Assembly (NCBI GenBank): GCA_024235875.1
Contig: JACKLP010000009.1
Span: forward strand, 1 to 64,000
Direction: 5' to 3'
Source of the DNA: Burkholderiaceae bacterium
GTDB taxonomy: Bacteria > Pseudomonadota > Gammaproteobacteria > Burkholderiales > Burkholderiaceae_E
Length of the DNA: 64,000 nt
The notes beneath the pieces were generated by a model that searched no databases, was not told where the DNA came from, and saw only the letters and a program-made list of their open reading frames with translations. This document shows positions 43,621-51,234 of the stretch, in pieces; position 1 is the stretch's first letter, and every line of letters begins with the position of its first letter. The position numbers were made by a program, and so were the translations under genes.

Positions 43621-44028
43621 TCAGTCCGGGATGATCGCAGTCGCTTCGATCTCCACGAGCGCTTCGTCCTCGATCAGGGCCACGACCTGCACGGCGGTCA
43701 TGGCCGGGTAGGCCGTGCCCCCCTCGCTGGTGTGCATCAGGGTCCGGTATGCGTCGCCCAGGGCGCGCCCCCCCGCCAGATAGGCCTTCTTGTCGGTCAC
43801 ATACCAGGTCATTCGGACGATGTGCTCGGGTCGGCCGCCGGCCTCATGCAGGACGCGCAGGAGGTTCTCCAGCGCCTGGCGAGCCTGACCGACGAAGTCG
43901 TGGTGCTCGAATCGACATTGGGCATTCCAGCCGATCTGGCCGGCGATCGAGACCACTGTGCCGCGCGCGGCGATCCCGTTCGAATAACCGCGCGGTTTTG
44001 CCCAGCCATCGGGCTGCAGGATCTTCAT
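43621..44028 (-). CDS. RidA/YjgF/YER057c-family protein lacking the deaminase arginine
   Basis: A 135-residue trimeric-fold Rid protein. The family core is visible (ARGTVVSIAGQIGWN near residue 21, LENLLRVLHEAGG near residue 53, RMTWYVTDKKAY near residue 72, YPAMTAVQV near residue 107). In true RidA the last motif reads PARSxVEV/VQV and its Arg binds the imine acid; here that position is M110, so 2-iminoacid deamination is not expected. Related non-RidA members occur in aromatic amine degradation. The ATG at 44028 overlaps the thioesterase stop. Confidence 0.85.
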   Translation of the reverse strand: MKILQPDGWAKPRGYSNGIAARGTVVSIAGQIGWNAQCRFEHHDFVGQARQALENLLRVLHEAGGRPEHIVRMTWYVTDKKAYLAGGRALGDAYRTLMHTSEGGTAYPAMTAVQVVALIEDEALVEIEATAIIPD

Positions 44029-44444
44029 GTTGGCGTCTCCTCGGCAAGATAGTGCTGCATGTTCTCGCGCAGCGACTCGGGCCATGGCTGCGGTCGCGCG
44101 CTCGACTGGGCCATGCACACGAGCGTCTGCCGAACCCGTACCCTTGACTCGTCGCCGCATCGCGCCTCGCGCCTGAGCGTCACCGAGCTCGTACCGAGGC
44201 GCTCGATTTCGTGCGAGATCGTGAGCCGGTCGCCGATCCGCGACGGACGGTCGAAGTCGGTCTCCAGGCGAACCGTGGGCACGGCCAGGCCCATCGGCCC
44301 GTGCAAGCGGGCGAAATCCGCGCCCAACTCGGCGAACCAGTCTTCGACATGGTCATTCAACAGCACGAAATACTGCGGAAAGAACACGATGCCGGCGAAA
44401 TCGCAATGGGCATAGCGAACCAGGTACTCTCGGGTGAACTTCAT
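44025..44444 (-). CDS. 4-hydroxybenzoyl-CoA thioesterase-like (hotdog) acyl-CoA thioesterase
   Basis: A 139-residue hotdog thioesterase. The catalytic segment RYAHCDFAGIVFFPQYF (residues 10-26) contains the Asp used by the 4-hydroxybenzoyl-CoA/YbgC group and is followed by LLNDHVEDWF. It would hydrolyse an acyl- or aroyl-CoA in the cytoplasm. I start at the ATG at 44444; the frame extends 11 more codons upstream with weaker support. It overlaps the RidA-like gene by four bases; with the CoA-dependent monooxygenase encoded at 46322 it suggests aromatic-CoA chemistry. Confidence 0.88.
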   Translation of the reverse strand: MKFTREYLVRYAHCDFAGIVFFPQYFVLLNDHVEDWFAELGADFARLHGPMGLAVPTVRLETDFDRPSRIGDRLTISHEIERLGTSSVTLRREARCGDESRVRVRQTLVCMAQSSARPQPWPESLRENMQHYLAEETPT

Positions 44445-44486
44445 CGGTGGTGTGCTCGAGGCTCCGTCGAGGTGCACGCGCCACCT

Positions 44487-44502
44487 GGGGGCCTATGCCC
44501 CC
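44487..44502. other. short perfect G/C hairpin in a divergent promoter region
   Basis: GGGGGC-CTAT-GCCCCC forms a perfect 6-base stem with a 4-base loop, 43 bases upstream of the thioesterase ATG, in the 234-base region between the thioesterase and the DUF1992 gene. A GGGGTGAACCCC repeat follows at 44509-44520. There is no T-run on either side, so it is not an obvious terminator; it could be an operator or a leader structure. Confidence 0.35.
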
Positions 44503-44678
44503 CGTGTGGGGTGAACCCCGAATTCGGTCGTGCCGAAGTATAGATCTTGATGCGGCCCGCCATGGGCGGCGGGGCCGATGCCGGCACGGGCTCGTCTCGT
44601 GGGTGCGGCTATCATGTCGGCATCGACAGACCGCGTGACCTGCGTTGGATGCCACTTGGCGCACGCGACGAATACGAC

Positions 44679-45143
44679 ATGCTTTCGATTCTGAACGAGT
44701 TGGTCGAGAAGCGGATTGCCGAGGCGAGCGCGCGGGGCGAATTCCAGGATCTGCCCGGGCGTGGCCGTCCACTCGTACTCGACGATGATCGACTGGTGCC
44801 CGAGACGCTTCGGGTCGCCTATCGGGTGTTGAAGAACTCGGGGCACGTGCCGCCAGAGGTCGTGGCGGTGCGCGAACTGGGCGAGCTGCTCGCCTGTGCA
44901 TCGGACGAGCGGGTCCATGCGCAGTCGTCGCGAGCGGGATCGGATACCGGCTCGAGCGCGTGCGCGCATCGGCGGGCTCGTCGTCTCATGGCGGTATCGC
45001 TGGCGCTCGAGCAACGCGGGGTGAACCTGGCGGCGCCGGCCTGGGACATGTATCGCTCGGCGGCGTTGGCGCGTCTGTCAGGCGAAGGGGGCACGGGCGA
45101 CCGAGCGGATGACATTCGATCGCGAGGAGCAGCGGCGACATGA
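44679..45143 (+). CDS. DUF1992 (DnaJ homologue subfamily C member 28-like conserved region) protein
   Basis: A 154-residue cytoplasmic protein with the DUF1992 core at the N-terminus: LVEKRIAEASARGEFQDLPGRGRPLVLDDD, seen as the RIAEA..RGEF..LPG.G.PL pattern, and LRVAYRVLKNSGHVPPE. Function is unknown; the region is shared with eukaryotic DNAJC28, without a J domain here. The C-terminal half is lower in similarity and Ala/Arg-rich. I start at the ATG at 44679 in front of LSILNELVEKRI; the frame is open upstream from 44547. Its stop overlaps the msrA ATG. Confidence 0.82.
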   Translation: MLSILNELVEKRIAEASARGEFQDLPGRGRPLVLDDDRLVPETLRVAYRVLKNSGHVPPEVVAVRELGELLACASDERVHAQSSRAGSDTGSSACAHRRARRLMAVSLALEQRGVNLAAPAWDMYRSAALARLSGEGGTGDRADDIRSRGAAAT

Positions 45144-45676
45144 ACGAACAGGTGGCGGTATTGGGTGGCGGATGCTTCTGGTGCCTCGAAGCCTGCTATG
45201 CCGACGTCGATGGCGTGCTGGGCGTGGAATCCGGCTACAGTGGCGGCCATGTGGATCAGCCCGACTATGAATCGGTCTGCGGTGGTCGCACCGGGCATGC
45301 GGAGGTCGTGCGCGTGCGCTTCGACGCCGATCTGATCGACTTCGAGACGATTCTCGGCATCTTCTTCTCGATCCACGATCCGACGACCCGGGATCGCCAG
45401 GGCAACGACGTCGGACCGCAGTACCGATCGGTGATCTTCACGGTCGACGCCTCTCAGCGCGAGGTGGCGGATGCCATGATCGAGCGACTGGAGCGCGAAC
45501 GCGTGTTCGATGATCCGATCGTCACCGAGGTCATGCCGCTGACCAACTACTTCCCGGCCGAGAATTATCACCAGCGCTATTTCGAGCAGAATCCCGGCGC
45601 CGGGTACTGTCGCTTCGTGGTTGCGCCCAAGGTGCTCAAGTTTCGTCGCGAGTTCGCGAGGCGGCTCAAGCGATAG
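45140..45676 (+). CDS. msrA: peptide-methionine (S)-S-oxide reductase
   Basis: A 178-residue MsrA repairing oxidised methionine in proteins. The catalytic motif GGCFWCLEACY is at residues 10-20, with the Cys nucleophile at C12; GYSGGHVDQPDYESVC and GHAEVVRV follow, and QYRSVIF and NYHQRYF near residue 145 are conserved substrate-site segments. A resolving cysteine candidate is in GAGYCRFV near the C-terminus. It overlaps the DUF1992 gene (ATGA). A long stem-loop follows its stop. Confidence 0.96.
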   Translation: MNEQVAVLGGGCFWCLEACYADVDGVLGVESGYSGGHVDQPDYESVCGGRTGHAEVVRVRFDADLIDFETILGIFFSIHDPTTRDRQGNDVGPQYRSVIFTVDASQREVADAMIERLERERVFDDPIVTEVMPLTNYFPAENYHQRYFEQNPGAGYCRFVVAPKVLKFRREFARRLKR

Positions 45677-45682
45677 CAAGCC

Positions 45683-45729
45683 GTTGAAATACCTGGGGGG
45701 CAAATCACGACCCCGCCAGGTATTTCAAC
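45683..45729. terminator. long perfect stem-loop between convergent msrA and marR
   Basis: Arms GTTGAAATACCTGG (45683-45696) and CCAGGTATTTCAAC (45716-45729) are perfectly complementary over 14 bases. Inside them GGGG and CCCC extend the pairing, with one unpaired G and a 10-base loop CAAATCACGA. It occupies almost all of the 66 bases between the two convergent stop codons, so a bidirectional terminator is the simplest reading, although no uridine run follows on either strand. Confidence 0.65.
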
Positions 45730-45742
45730 AGCCGGCCGAACC

Positions 45743-46243
45743 TCACTTGGCGGTCGTTCCGGCCGGCGCCGAAAGCGCGCGCAGATCGCCCGTGATGCGC
45801 TCGAGCGTCGCATCGTCGAAAGCGGCGAGCGCATCGGTGACCCAATCCGCGTGGGCGCCGGCCATGCGCTCGAAAGTGGCGGCCCCGTCGGTGGTGAGGA
45901 CCACGTCCAGGCGACGTCGGTCACTCGTGTTCGGTGCTCGCGCCACCAGGCCGTCGGCCTGCATCCGGTCCAGCAGTCGGGAGATGTTGTTCGACGGCGA
46001 AAGCAGGCGCGATCCGAGCTCCGTGATGCTGAGTCGGTGATCGGGCGTCCGGTAGAGCTGGGACATCAGGTCGAAGCGGGTGAAATGCTGGCCGAAGGTG
46101 GCGAGCATGCGGGCATCGATGCGCGCCTCGAAGGCGCGGGCCGCCCGCACGAGTTCCAGCCACGCCCTCAGGGCACGCTGTTGTCGCCCTTCGAATCGCT
46201 TCATCGTCGTTGCCGCGCTCTTGGCCATCCGCTCGAATGCCAT
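45743..46243 (-). CDS. MarR-family transcriptional regulator
   Basis: A 166-residue winged-helix MarR regulator. The HTH and wing are at about residues 62-115 (LSITELGSRLLSPSNNISRLLDRMQADGLVAR, then the NTSDRRRLDVVLT wing). The N-terminus is basic and Lys/Arg-rich. It diverges from the monooxygenase-reductase gene, and a perfect TGTAAA-TAC-TTTACA palindrome overlaps its ATG, so it probably represses both itself and that gene until an aromatic or CoA-thioester ligand binds. Confidence 0.9.
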   Translation of the reverse strand: MAFERMAKSAATTMKRFEGRQQRALRAWLELVRAARAFEARIDARMLATFGQHFTRFDLMSQLYRTPDHRLSITELGSRLLSPSNNISRLLDRMQADGLVARAPNTSDRRRLDVVLTTDGAATFERMAGAHADWVTDALAAFDDATLERITGDLRALSAPAGTTAK

Positions 46244-46257
46244 GTAAATACTTTACA
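46243..46257. promoter_or_regulatory. candidate MarR operator
   Basis: The perfect palindrome TGTAAA-TAC-TTTACA begins at the first base of the marR start codon. A further TTTACA half-site lies at 46267-46272, and the stretch 46243-46281 is A+T-rich against a G+C-rich background. It lies 64 bases before the divergent monooxygenase ATG, a position suited to repression of both genes. Confidence 0.65.
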
Positions 46258-46321
46258 CGGCAATAGTTTACATCTAAATTGAATCGTCGGCGCGCATCGG
46301 CGACGACGAGCGAACCTGGAG

Positions 46322-48721
46322 ATGAACATGAAGATCGTGGTTGTCGGCGGCGGTCCCGGCGGACTCTATTTCGCGCTACTGACCAAGAAGTCGCGCCCCG
46401 ACTGGGACATCGAGGTCTACGAGCAGAACCGTGCGGACGATACCTTCGGCTTCGGCGTGGTGTTCTCGGACGAGACCCTGCACGAGTTCCTTTCGCGCGA
46501 TCCACGGTCCTTCGATCGGTTCCAGGAGGAGTTCGCGTATTGGGACGACATCGCGATCCACTACAAGGGCAGGGAAATGCGTTGCGCGGGCAACGGCTTT
46601 TGCGGCATGTCGCGCTTCACGCTGTTGCGCATCTTGCAGGACCGTTGTCGCGAAGAAGGCGTGATCCTGAACTTCGGCGAACAGGTCGATCCGGCCACGC
46701 TCCGGGCACGGTTCCCCGACGCCGATGTGATCCTGGCCAGCGACGGAATCAACTCGCCGATTCGCGAACACTATCGCGAGGGCTTCGATCCCAGCGTCGC
46801 GGTGAAGTCGAATCGCTTCTGTTGGATGGGCTCGACGCGCCCGATGCGCGAATTCAACTACTTCTTTCGCGAGACGGCGCACGGCATCATTTGCGCGCAC
46901 ACCTACCAGTACGAGCGCGGACGCTCGACCTGGATCTTCGAGATGAGCGATGAATGCTGGCGCGGCCATGGCTTCGATTCACTGGACGAGGCCGGCAGCG
47001 CGGCCCTGCTCTCGTCGATCTATGCCGAAGAGCTGGATGGGCATCCGTTGCTCCTGAATCGCTCGCAGTGGCGGCAATTCCCTCGAATCTTCTGCAACAA
47101 CTGGCATGTCGAGAACATCGCAATCCTGGGCGACGCCAAGGCGTCGGCGCACTATTCGATCGGGTCGGGAACCAAGCTCGCGATGGAATGCGCGATCGCC
47201 CTGTCCGATGCCGTTCTCGAGCACGCCGAGCGCGATGTCGGCCGTGCGTTCGCCGCGTACGATGAAGCGCGACGCGTGCCCTGCCAGGTGATTCAGCACA
47301 ATGCCGACGTGTCGCTGGCCTGGTTCGAGCGGATGCAACGCTCCTGGGACATGGATCCGTACCAGTTCGCGATGGTGGTGATGTGTCGCGCCAAGTCGAT
47401 CACCTACGACAACCTGGTGGTGCGCGACCCCGAATTCGTACGGGCGGTCGACGATGAATGGTACGAGCGTCATTTCCGGGAGACCGGCGACGACTACCGC
47501 GATAGTCGACCGACCCCGATGTTCACGCGCTTTCGATTGCGGGACATGACACTGTCGAATCGTGTCGTGATGTCGCCGATGGCGCAGTACCGGGCCGACG
47601 CCGACGGCAACCTGACCGATTGGCACCACGTCCACTACGCCTCGCACGGGCTCGGGGGCATGGGCCTGATGTTCACGGAGATGGTCTGTCCGTCGCCCGA
47701 TGCGCGCATCACGCAGGGGTGCCCCGGGCTCTGGACCGATGCCCAGGCGTCGCAATGGAAGCGGATCGTCGATTTCGTCCATGCGAACGGCGATACCCGA
47801 CTATGCCTGCAGCTCGGCCACGCCGGCCGCAAGGGCTCGACACAGCTCGGCTGGCAGCGGGCCGATCATCCGATCGATGACGAGGCGGCCAACTGGCCGC
47901 TGATCTCGGCGTCGGCGATTCCGTATCTGGCCGGCACGAGCCAGGTGCCACGCGCGATGGATCGCGCCGAAATGGACGCGGTGCGCGATGCCTTCGTCAG
48001 TGCCGCGCAACGGGGGGCCGATGCCGGCTTCGACATGCTCGAGCTGCATTGCGCGCACGGCTATCTGCTGGCGTCTTTCCTGTCGCCGTTGACCAACCGT
48101 CGCGACGACGAGTATGGCGGCAGCATCGAGAACCGGCTGCGCTATCCCCTCGAGGTCTTCCGGGCGATGCGCTCGGTCTGGCCGGCGGATCGGCCGATGT
48201 CGGTTCGTATCTCGGCCTCTGACTGGATGGAGGGCGGCATCTCCGAGGACGACACCTTCGCGATCGCCGAGGCCTTTCGAGACGCGGGCTGCGATCTGAT
48301 GGACGTCTCGGCGGGCCAGACCGTCGCCGACCAGCAACCGGTCTATGGACGGATGTTCCAGGTCCAGTTCGCCGAGGCGATTCGCAATGTGCCGCGAATG
48401 GCGACGATGGCCGTCGGCGCCATCACGGAACCGGCCCAGGTCAACACGATCCTTCACACGCGTCGTGCCGACCTGGTCGCGCTCGCGCGTCCCCATCTGT
48501 GGAATCCGTATTTCGCACGCCAGGCTGCGGCCTGGTACGGCGTCGCCGATCAGACCTGGCCCGCGCCCTACCTGAGCGGCGCGGACCAGGCGTCTCGCGA
48601 GTACCAGAAGCTGCGTAGCGATCGTATCGATCAGCAGCGTCGAGCTCGCCCGCGCCCGGGCGGTGAAGCGGCCGGCGCATCGGGCCCGTCGTCATGGCCG
48701 GTGCCCCCGCGCAGCGGGTAG
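46322..48721 (+). CDS. bifunctional aromatic-acyl-CoA monooxygenase/oxidoreductase (salicylyl- or 2-aminobenzoyl-CoA type)
   Basis: A 799-residue fusion. Residues 1-395 form a class A flavin monooxygenase (dinucleotide fold VVVGGGPGGLYFALL at residue 5, second FAD motif ILGDAKASAHYSIGSGTK near residue 268). Residues about 400-770 form an old yellow enzyme-type reductase (MSPMAQYRADADG, QLGHAGRKGS, HCAHGYLLASFLSP, GGSIENRLRYPLEV). The same domain order occurs in 2-aminobenzoyl-CoA monooxygenase/reductase, which hydroxylates and then reduces the ring, and in proteins annotated as salicylyl-CoA 5-hydroxylase. A 30-residue Arg/Pro-rich tail follows. Regulation by the divergent MarR gene is likely. 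The CoA ligase for the pathway is not in this window. Confidence 0.9.
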   Translation: MNMKIVVVGGGPGGLYFALLTKKSRPDWDIEVYEQNRADDTFGFGVVFSDETLHEFLSRDPRSFDRFQEEFAYWDDIAIHYKGREMRCAGNGFCGMSRFTLLRILQDRCREEGVILNFGEQVDPATLRARFPDADVILASDGINSPIREHYREGFDPSVAVKSNRFCWMGSTRPMREFNYFFRETAHGIICAHTYQYERGRSTWIFEMSDECWRGHGFDSLDEAGSAALLSSIYAEELDGHPLLLNRSQWRQFPRIFCNNWHVENIAILGDAKASAHYSIGSGTKLAMECAIALSDAVLEHAERDVGRAFAAYDEARRVPCQVIQHNADVSLAWFERMQRSWDMDPYQFAMVVMCRAKSITYDNLVVRDPEFVRAVDDEWYERHFRETGDDYRDSRPTPMFTRFRLRDMTLSNRVVMSPMAQYRADADGNLTDWHHVHYASHGLGGMGLMFTEMVCPSPDARITQGCPGLWTDAQASQWKRIVDFVHANGDTRLCLQLGHAGRKGSTQLGWQRADHPIDDEAANWPLISASAIPYLAGTSQVPRAMDRAEMDAVRDAFVSAAQRGADAGFDMLELHCAHGYLLASFLSPLTNRRDDEYGGSIENRLRYPLEVFRAMRSVWPADRPMSVRISASDWMEGGISEDDTFAIAEAFRDAGCDLMDVSAGQTVADQQPVYGRMFQVQFAEAIRNVPRMATMAVGAITEPAQVNTILHTRRADLVALARPHLWNPYFARQAAAWYGVADQTWPAPYLSGADQASREYQKLRSDRIDQQRRARPRPGGEAAGASGPSSWPVPPRSG

Positions 48722-48757
48722 GCAGGTCGACCGCGACCAGGTGAACGAATCCGTCGG

Positions 48758-49489
48758 CTACTGGGCGGGCTGTTCGGCGGCTTGCTCGGCCGCGATCCGC
48801 TCCGCGACCTCGCGTGCCTTCTCTCGGGCAGCGATGTCGCCGCCGCGCGCGGCCGCCGCGTACCAGTCCAGGGCCTGTCGAAGGTCGCGAGCGACGCCGG
48901 TGCCGGACTCGTACATGGACGCGACCATGTATTGCGCGGTGACCTCGTCGCTGGCGGCGGCGCGCTCGAGCCAGCGCGCCGCCGAAACGGGGTCGTACTG
49001 GCGCCCGCGACCCAGATAGAAGGCCAGGCCGATCGCGAGTTGCGCCTGCGCATGACCATGCCCGGCCGCGCGTTCGTACCAGTCATTGGCGGTGCTCAGG
49101 TTCCGGGGCATCCAAAGCCCGTTCTCGAGCGCGGTGGCGAGCGCGTACTCGGCGGGTGGATAGCCTTGTTCGGCACTTCGGCGCAGCAGCACCAGGGCCT
49201 CTGAGAGCGGCAGGGATTCACTGTCGCCCGAGAGTCGGATCACCGCGGCGTTGAACTGCGCATTCGCGTCACCGAGGCTCGCCGCCTCGCGGTATCGTGC
49301 CAGCGCCGATTCGGTCTCTCCGCGTCGATGCAGAGCAAGCGCGTCGTCGAGCAGCACGCGCACTGCCGGCGCAGCCACCATTGCTGCCGACCGCGGCGCG
49401 ACGGCCTCGGTCGATGCCGCCGATACGCGAGTCGACGCGAGCAACAGGACGGCCAGCACGGCGACGACCGGACGATTGTCGGTGTTCAT
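48758..49489 (-). CDS. secreted Sel1-repeat protein
   Basis: A 243-residue protein with a signal peptide (MNTDNRPVVAVLAVLLLAST, cleavage likely near AASTE). It carries about four to five Sel1/TPR-like repeats: ALARYREAASLGDANAQFN, ALVLLRRSAEQGYPPAEYA, ANDWYERAAGHGHAQAQLA, AARWLERAAASDEVTAQYM and ALDWYAAAARGGDIAAREK. Such alpha-solenoids mediate protein-protein contacts in the periplasm or envelope. The ATG at 49489 has GGAG upstream. The C-terminal 15 residues are an Ala/Glu/Gln-rich tail. It diverges from lemA; the partner is unknown. Confidence 0.85.
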   Translation of the reverse strand: MNTDNRPVVAVLAVLLLASTRVSAASTEAVAPRSAAMVAAPAVRVLLDDALALHRRGETESALARYREAASLGDANAQFNAAVIRLSGDSESLPLSEALVLLRRSAEQGYPPAEYALATALENGLWMPRNLSTANDWYERAAGHGHAQAQLAIGLAFYLGRGRQYDPVSAARWLERAAASDEVTAQYMVASMYESGTGVARDLRQALDWYAAAARGGDIAAREKAREVAERIAAEQAAEQPAQ

Positions 49490-49634
49490 CGGGAGACTCC
49501 GTCGGTGGATCGGGCAGGTCACACTTCGCCAAATGGTAGTCGGCCCGTGCTGGGTTAGACTGACATTCCCACAGGCGAGATCGGTACGCATGTCGCGTGC
49601 CGTCACCGGCGTTCTGGCCCGGAGTCCCCCGAAG

Positions 49635-50240
49635 ATGCGAATCCCTTCCCTGAGTCGTCTACTGGCCGCCGCGCTGCTCGTGAGCGTCCTGAGCGGCTGC
49701 GGCTACAACGATATCCAGTCGGCCGACGAGGCCACCAAGTCGAGTTGGTCCGAGGTTCTGAACCAGTACCAGCGCCGGGCCGATCTGATTCCGAACCTCG
49801 TCAACACCGTCAAGGGCTATGCCAAGCAGGAAAAAGACGTCCTGCTCGGTGTGACCGAGGCCCGGGCGAAGGTCGGGCAGGTCAAGGTCGATCCGAGCGA
49901 CCCGGCGTCGCTGAAGCAGTTCGAACAGGCCCAGGGCAATGTCGGCAGTGCACTGTCCCGGCTGATGGTGATCGTCGAGAACTATCCACAGCTCAAGTCG
50001 GACGCGAACTTCCGTGACCTCCAGGCCCAGCTCGAAGGGACCGAGAACCGGATCGCGGTTGCGCGCAAGCGCTATATCGATGCGATCCAGGGCTACAACG
50101 TGCTGGTCCGACGGTTTCCGGTGAACCTGACGGCCATGGTGTTCGGCTACGAGGCGCGCCCGCAGTTCACCGTCGAGAACGAGCGCGAGGTCTCGCGCGC
50201 GCCAAGCGTGAACTTCGACTCGAAGCCGGCTGCGAAGTAG
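49635..50240 (+). CDS. lemA: LemA-family lipoprotein
   Basis: A 201-residue LemA protein. The N-terminus is a signal peptide with lipobox LSGC (C22), so the mature protein should be lipid-anchored. The helical core has the family landmarks YNDIQSADEATKSSWSEV, YQRRADLIPNLVNTVKGYA (residues 49-67) and YNVLVRRFPVNLTAMVFGY near the C-terminus. The function of LemA is not settled; it regularly sits next to TPM-domain genes, as it does here. The ATG at 49635 follows GGAG. It is 31 bases before the next gene, indicating an operon. Confidence 0.93.
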   Translation: MRIPSLSRLLAAALLVSVLSGCGYNDIQSADEATKSSWSEVLNQYQRRADLIPNLVNTVKGYAKQEKDVLLGVTEARAKVGQVKVDPSDPASLKQFEQAQGNVGSALSRLMVIVENYPQLKSDANFRDLQAQLEGTENRIAVARKRYIDAIQGYNVLVRRFPVNLTAMVFGYEARPQFTVENEREVSRAPSVNFDSKPAAK

Positions 50241-50271
50241 GCGCCGGGAACCGGGAAGGAATCGGCGAGCC

Positions 50272-51234
50272 ATGCGTTCCTTGGCCGGCCAGTCCCGCGG
50301 GCGCGTGCCGATGCGCTTGCAGGGCTGGCGCCAGGCGCTCGCCGGCGGCTGCTTGTTCCTGGTCTTCCTGCTCTCCCTGTTGCCCGCCACTTCGGTGGCA
50401 CAAGCCGCGATCCCGGCGCTCGAGACGCGGGTGACTGATCTTGCCGGCGTGCTGGATGCGAGCCAGCGTGCCACGCTCGAGAAGAACCTGGCCGACATCG
50501 AGGCTCGCAAGGGTGCGCAGGTGGCGGTGCTGATCGTCCAGACGACGGGGCCCGAGCCGATCGAGCAGTATTCGATGCGTGTTGCCGAAGCCTGGAAACT
50601 CGGTCGTGGCAAGGTCGATGGGCGTCGCGTCGACGACGGCGCGCTGCTGTTGGTGGCCGTCAAGGATCGCCGCACCCGCCTCGAGGTCGGGTACGGGCTC
50701 GAGGGGGCGATCCCCGATGCCTATGCCAAGCGCATTCTCTCGGACGTCATCGCGCCGCGCTTTCGCCAGGGCGACTTCCCTGGCGGGCTGAGCGCCGGCG
50801 TCGACGCGATCGGCCGACTGATCGATGGCGAACCGCTTCCGGCTCCGGCACGCGCGCCACCCGATCGCCTTCCGCAGGACTGGGGGCTCGCATTCGCGCT
50901 CGGCATCGTTGCCGGCGCGATCGCCAGTGCCGTCGTCGGGCGCATGCTCGGCGCTGGCCTGGGGGCGGCGGCCGGCGGCGGCTGGCTGCTCATCGGGGGG
51001 GCCGCGATCGGGATCTCTGCCTTGGTCGGCGTGGCCGTCTTCGTCATCGTGGTCTTGTTCGGCGGTGGCCGTTCGAAGCTGAGCCGGGTCGGTCGCCACA
51101 CCTATCGATCCCGTCCGCCGATCATCTTCGGGCCGGGCGGCGGATGGGGCGACGGAGGCGGCTTCGGCGGGGGTGGTGGCTTCGGCGGCGGCGGCGGTGG
51201 ATTCGGCGGCGGCGGCGCATCGGGGGACTGGTGA
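50272..51234 (+). CDS. TPM-domain (YgcG-type) membrane protein with glycine-rich tail
   Basis: A 320-residue envelope protein. A basic N-terminus and signal or anchor helix (about 22-45, ending VAQAAIPAL) precede a TPM/YgcG domain (residues about 52-190: TDLAGVLD, AVLIVQTTGPEPIEQYSMRV, GRRVDDGALLLVAVKDRR, GYGLEGAIPD). Two hydrophobic segments follow (about 205-265), then an Arg-rich stretch and a tail built of repeated FGGGGG units ending SGDW. The layout is the usual LemA partner. Function is unknown; plant and bacterial TPM proteins have been linked to acid-phosphatase-like activity and photosystem repair in other organisms. Confidence 0.88.
   Translation: MRSLAGQSRGRVPMRLQGWRQALAGGCLFLVFLLSLLPATSVAQAAIPALETRVTDLAGVLDASQRATLEKNLADIEARKGAQVAVLIVQTTGPEPIEQYSMRVAEAWKLGRGKVDGRRVDDGALLLVAVKDRRTRLEVGYGLEGAIPDAYAKRILSDVIAPRFRQGDFPGGLSAGVDAIGRLIDGEPLPAPARAPPDRLPQDWGLAFALGIVAGAIASAVVGRMLGAGLGAAAGGGWLLIGGAAIGISALVGVAVFVIVVLFGGGRSKLSRVGRHTYRSRPPIIFGPGGGWGDGGGFGGGGGFGGGGGGFGGGGASGDW

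Noticed and set aside
51130..51230. Short tandem repeats as a possible CRISPR or satellite array
   Set aside because: They encode the Gly-rich tail of the TPM protein in frame, with no regular repeat-spacer structure.
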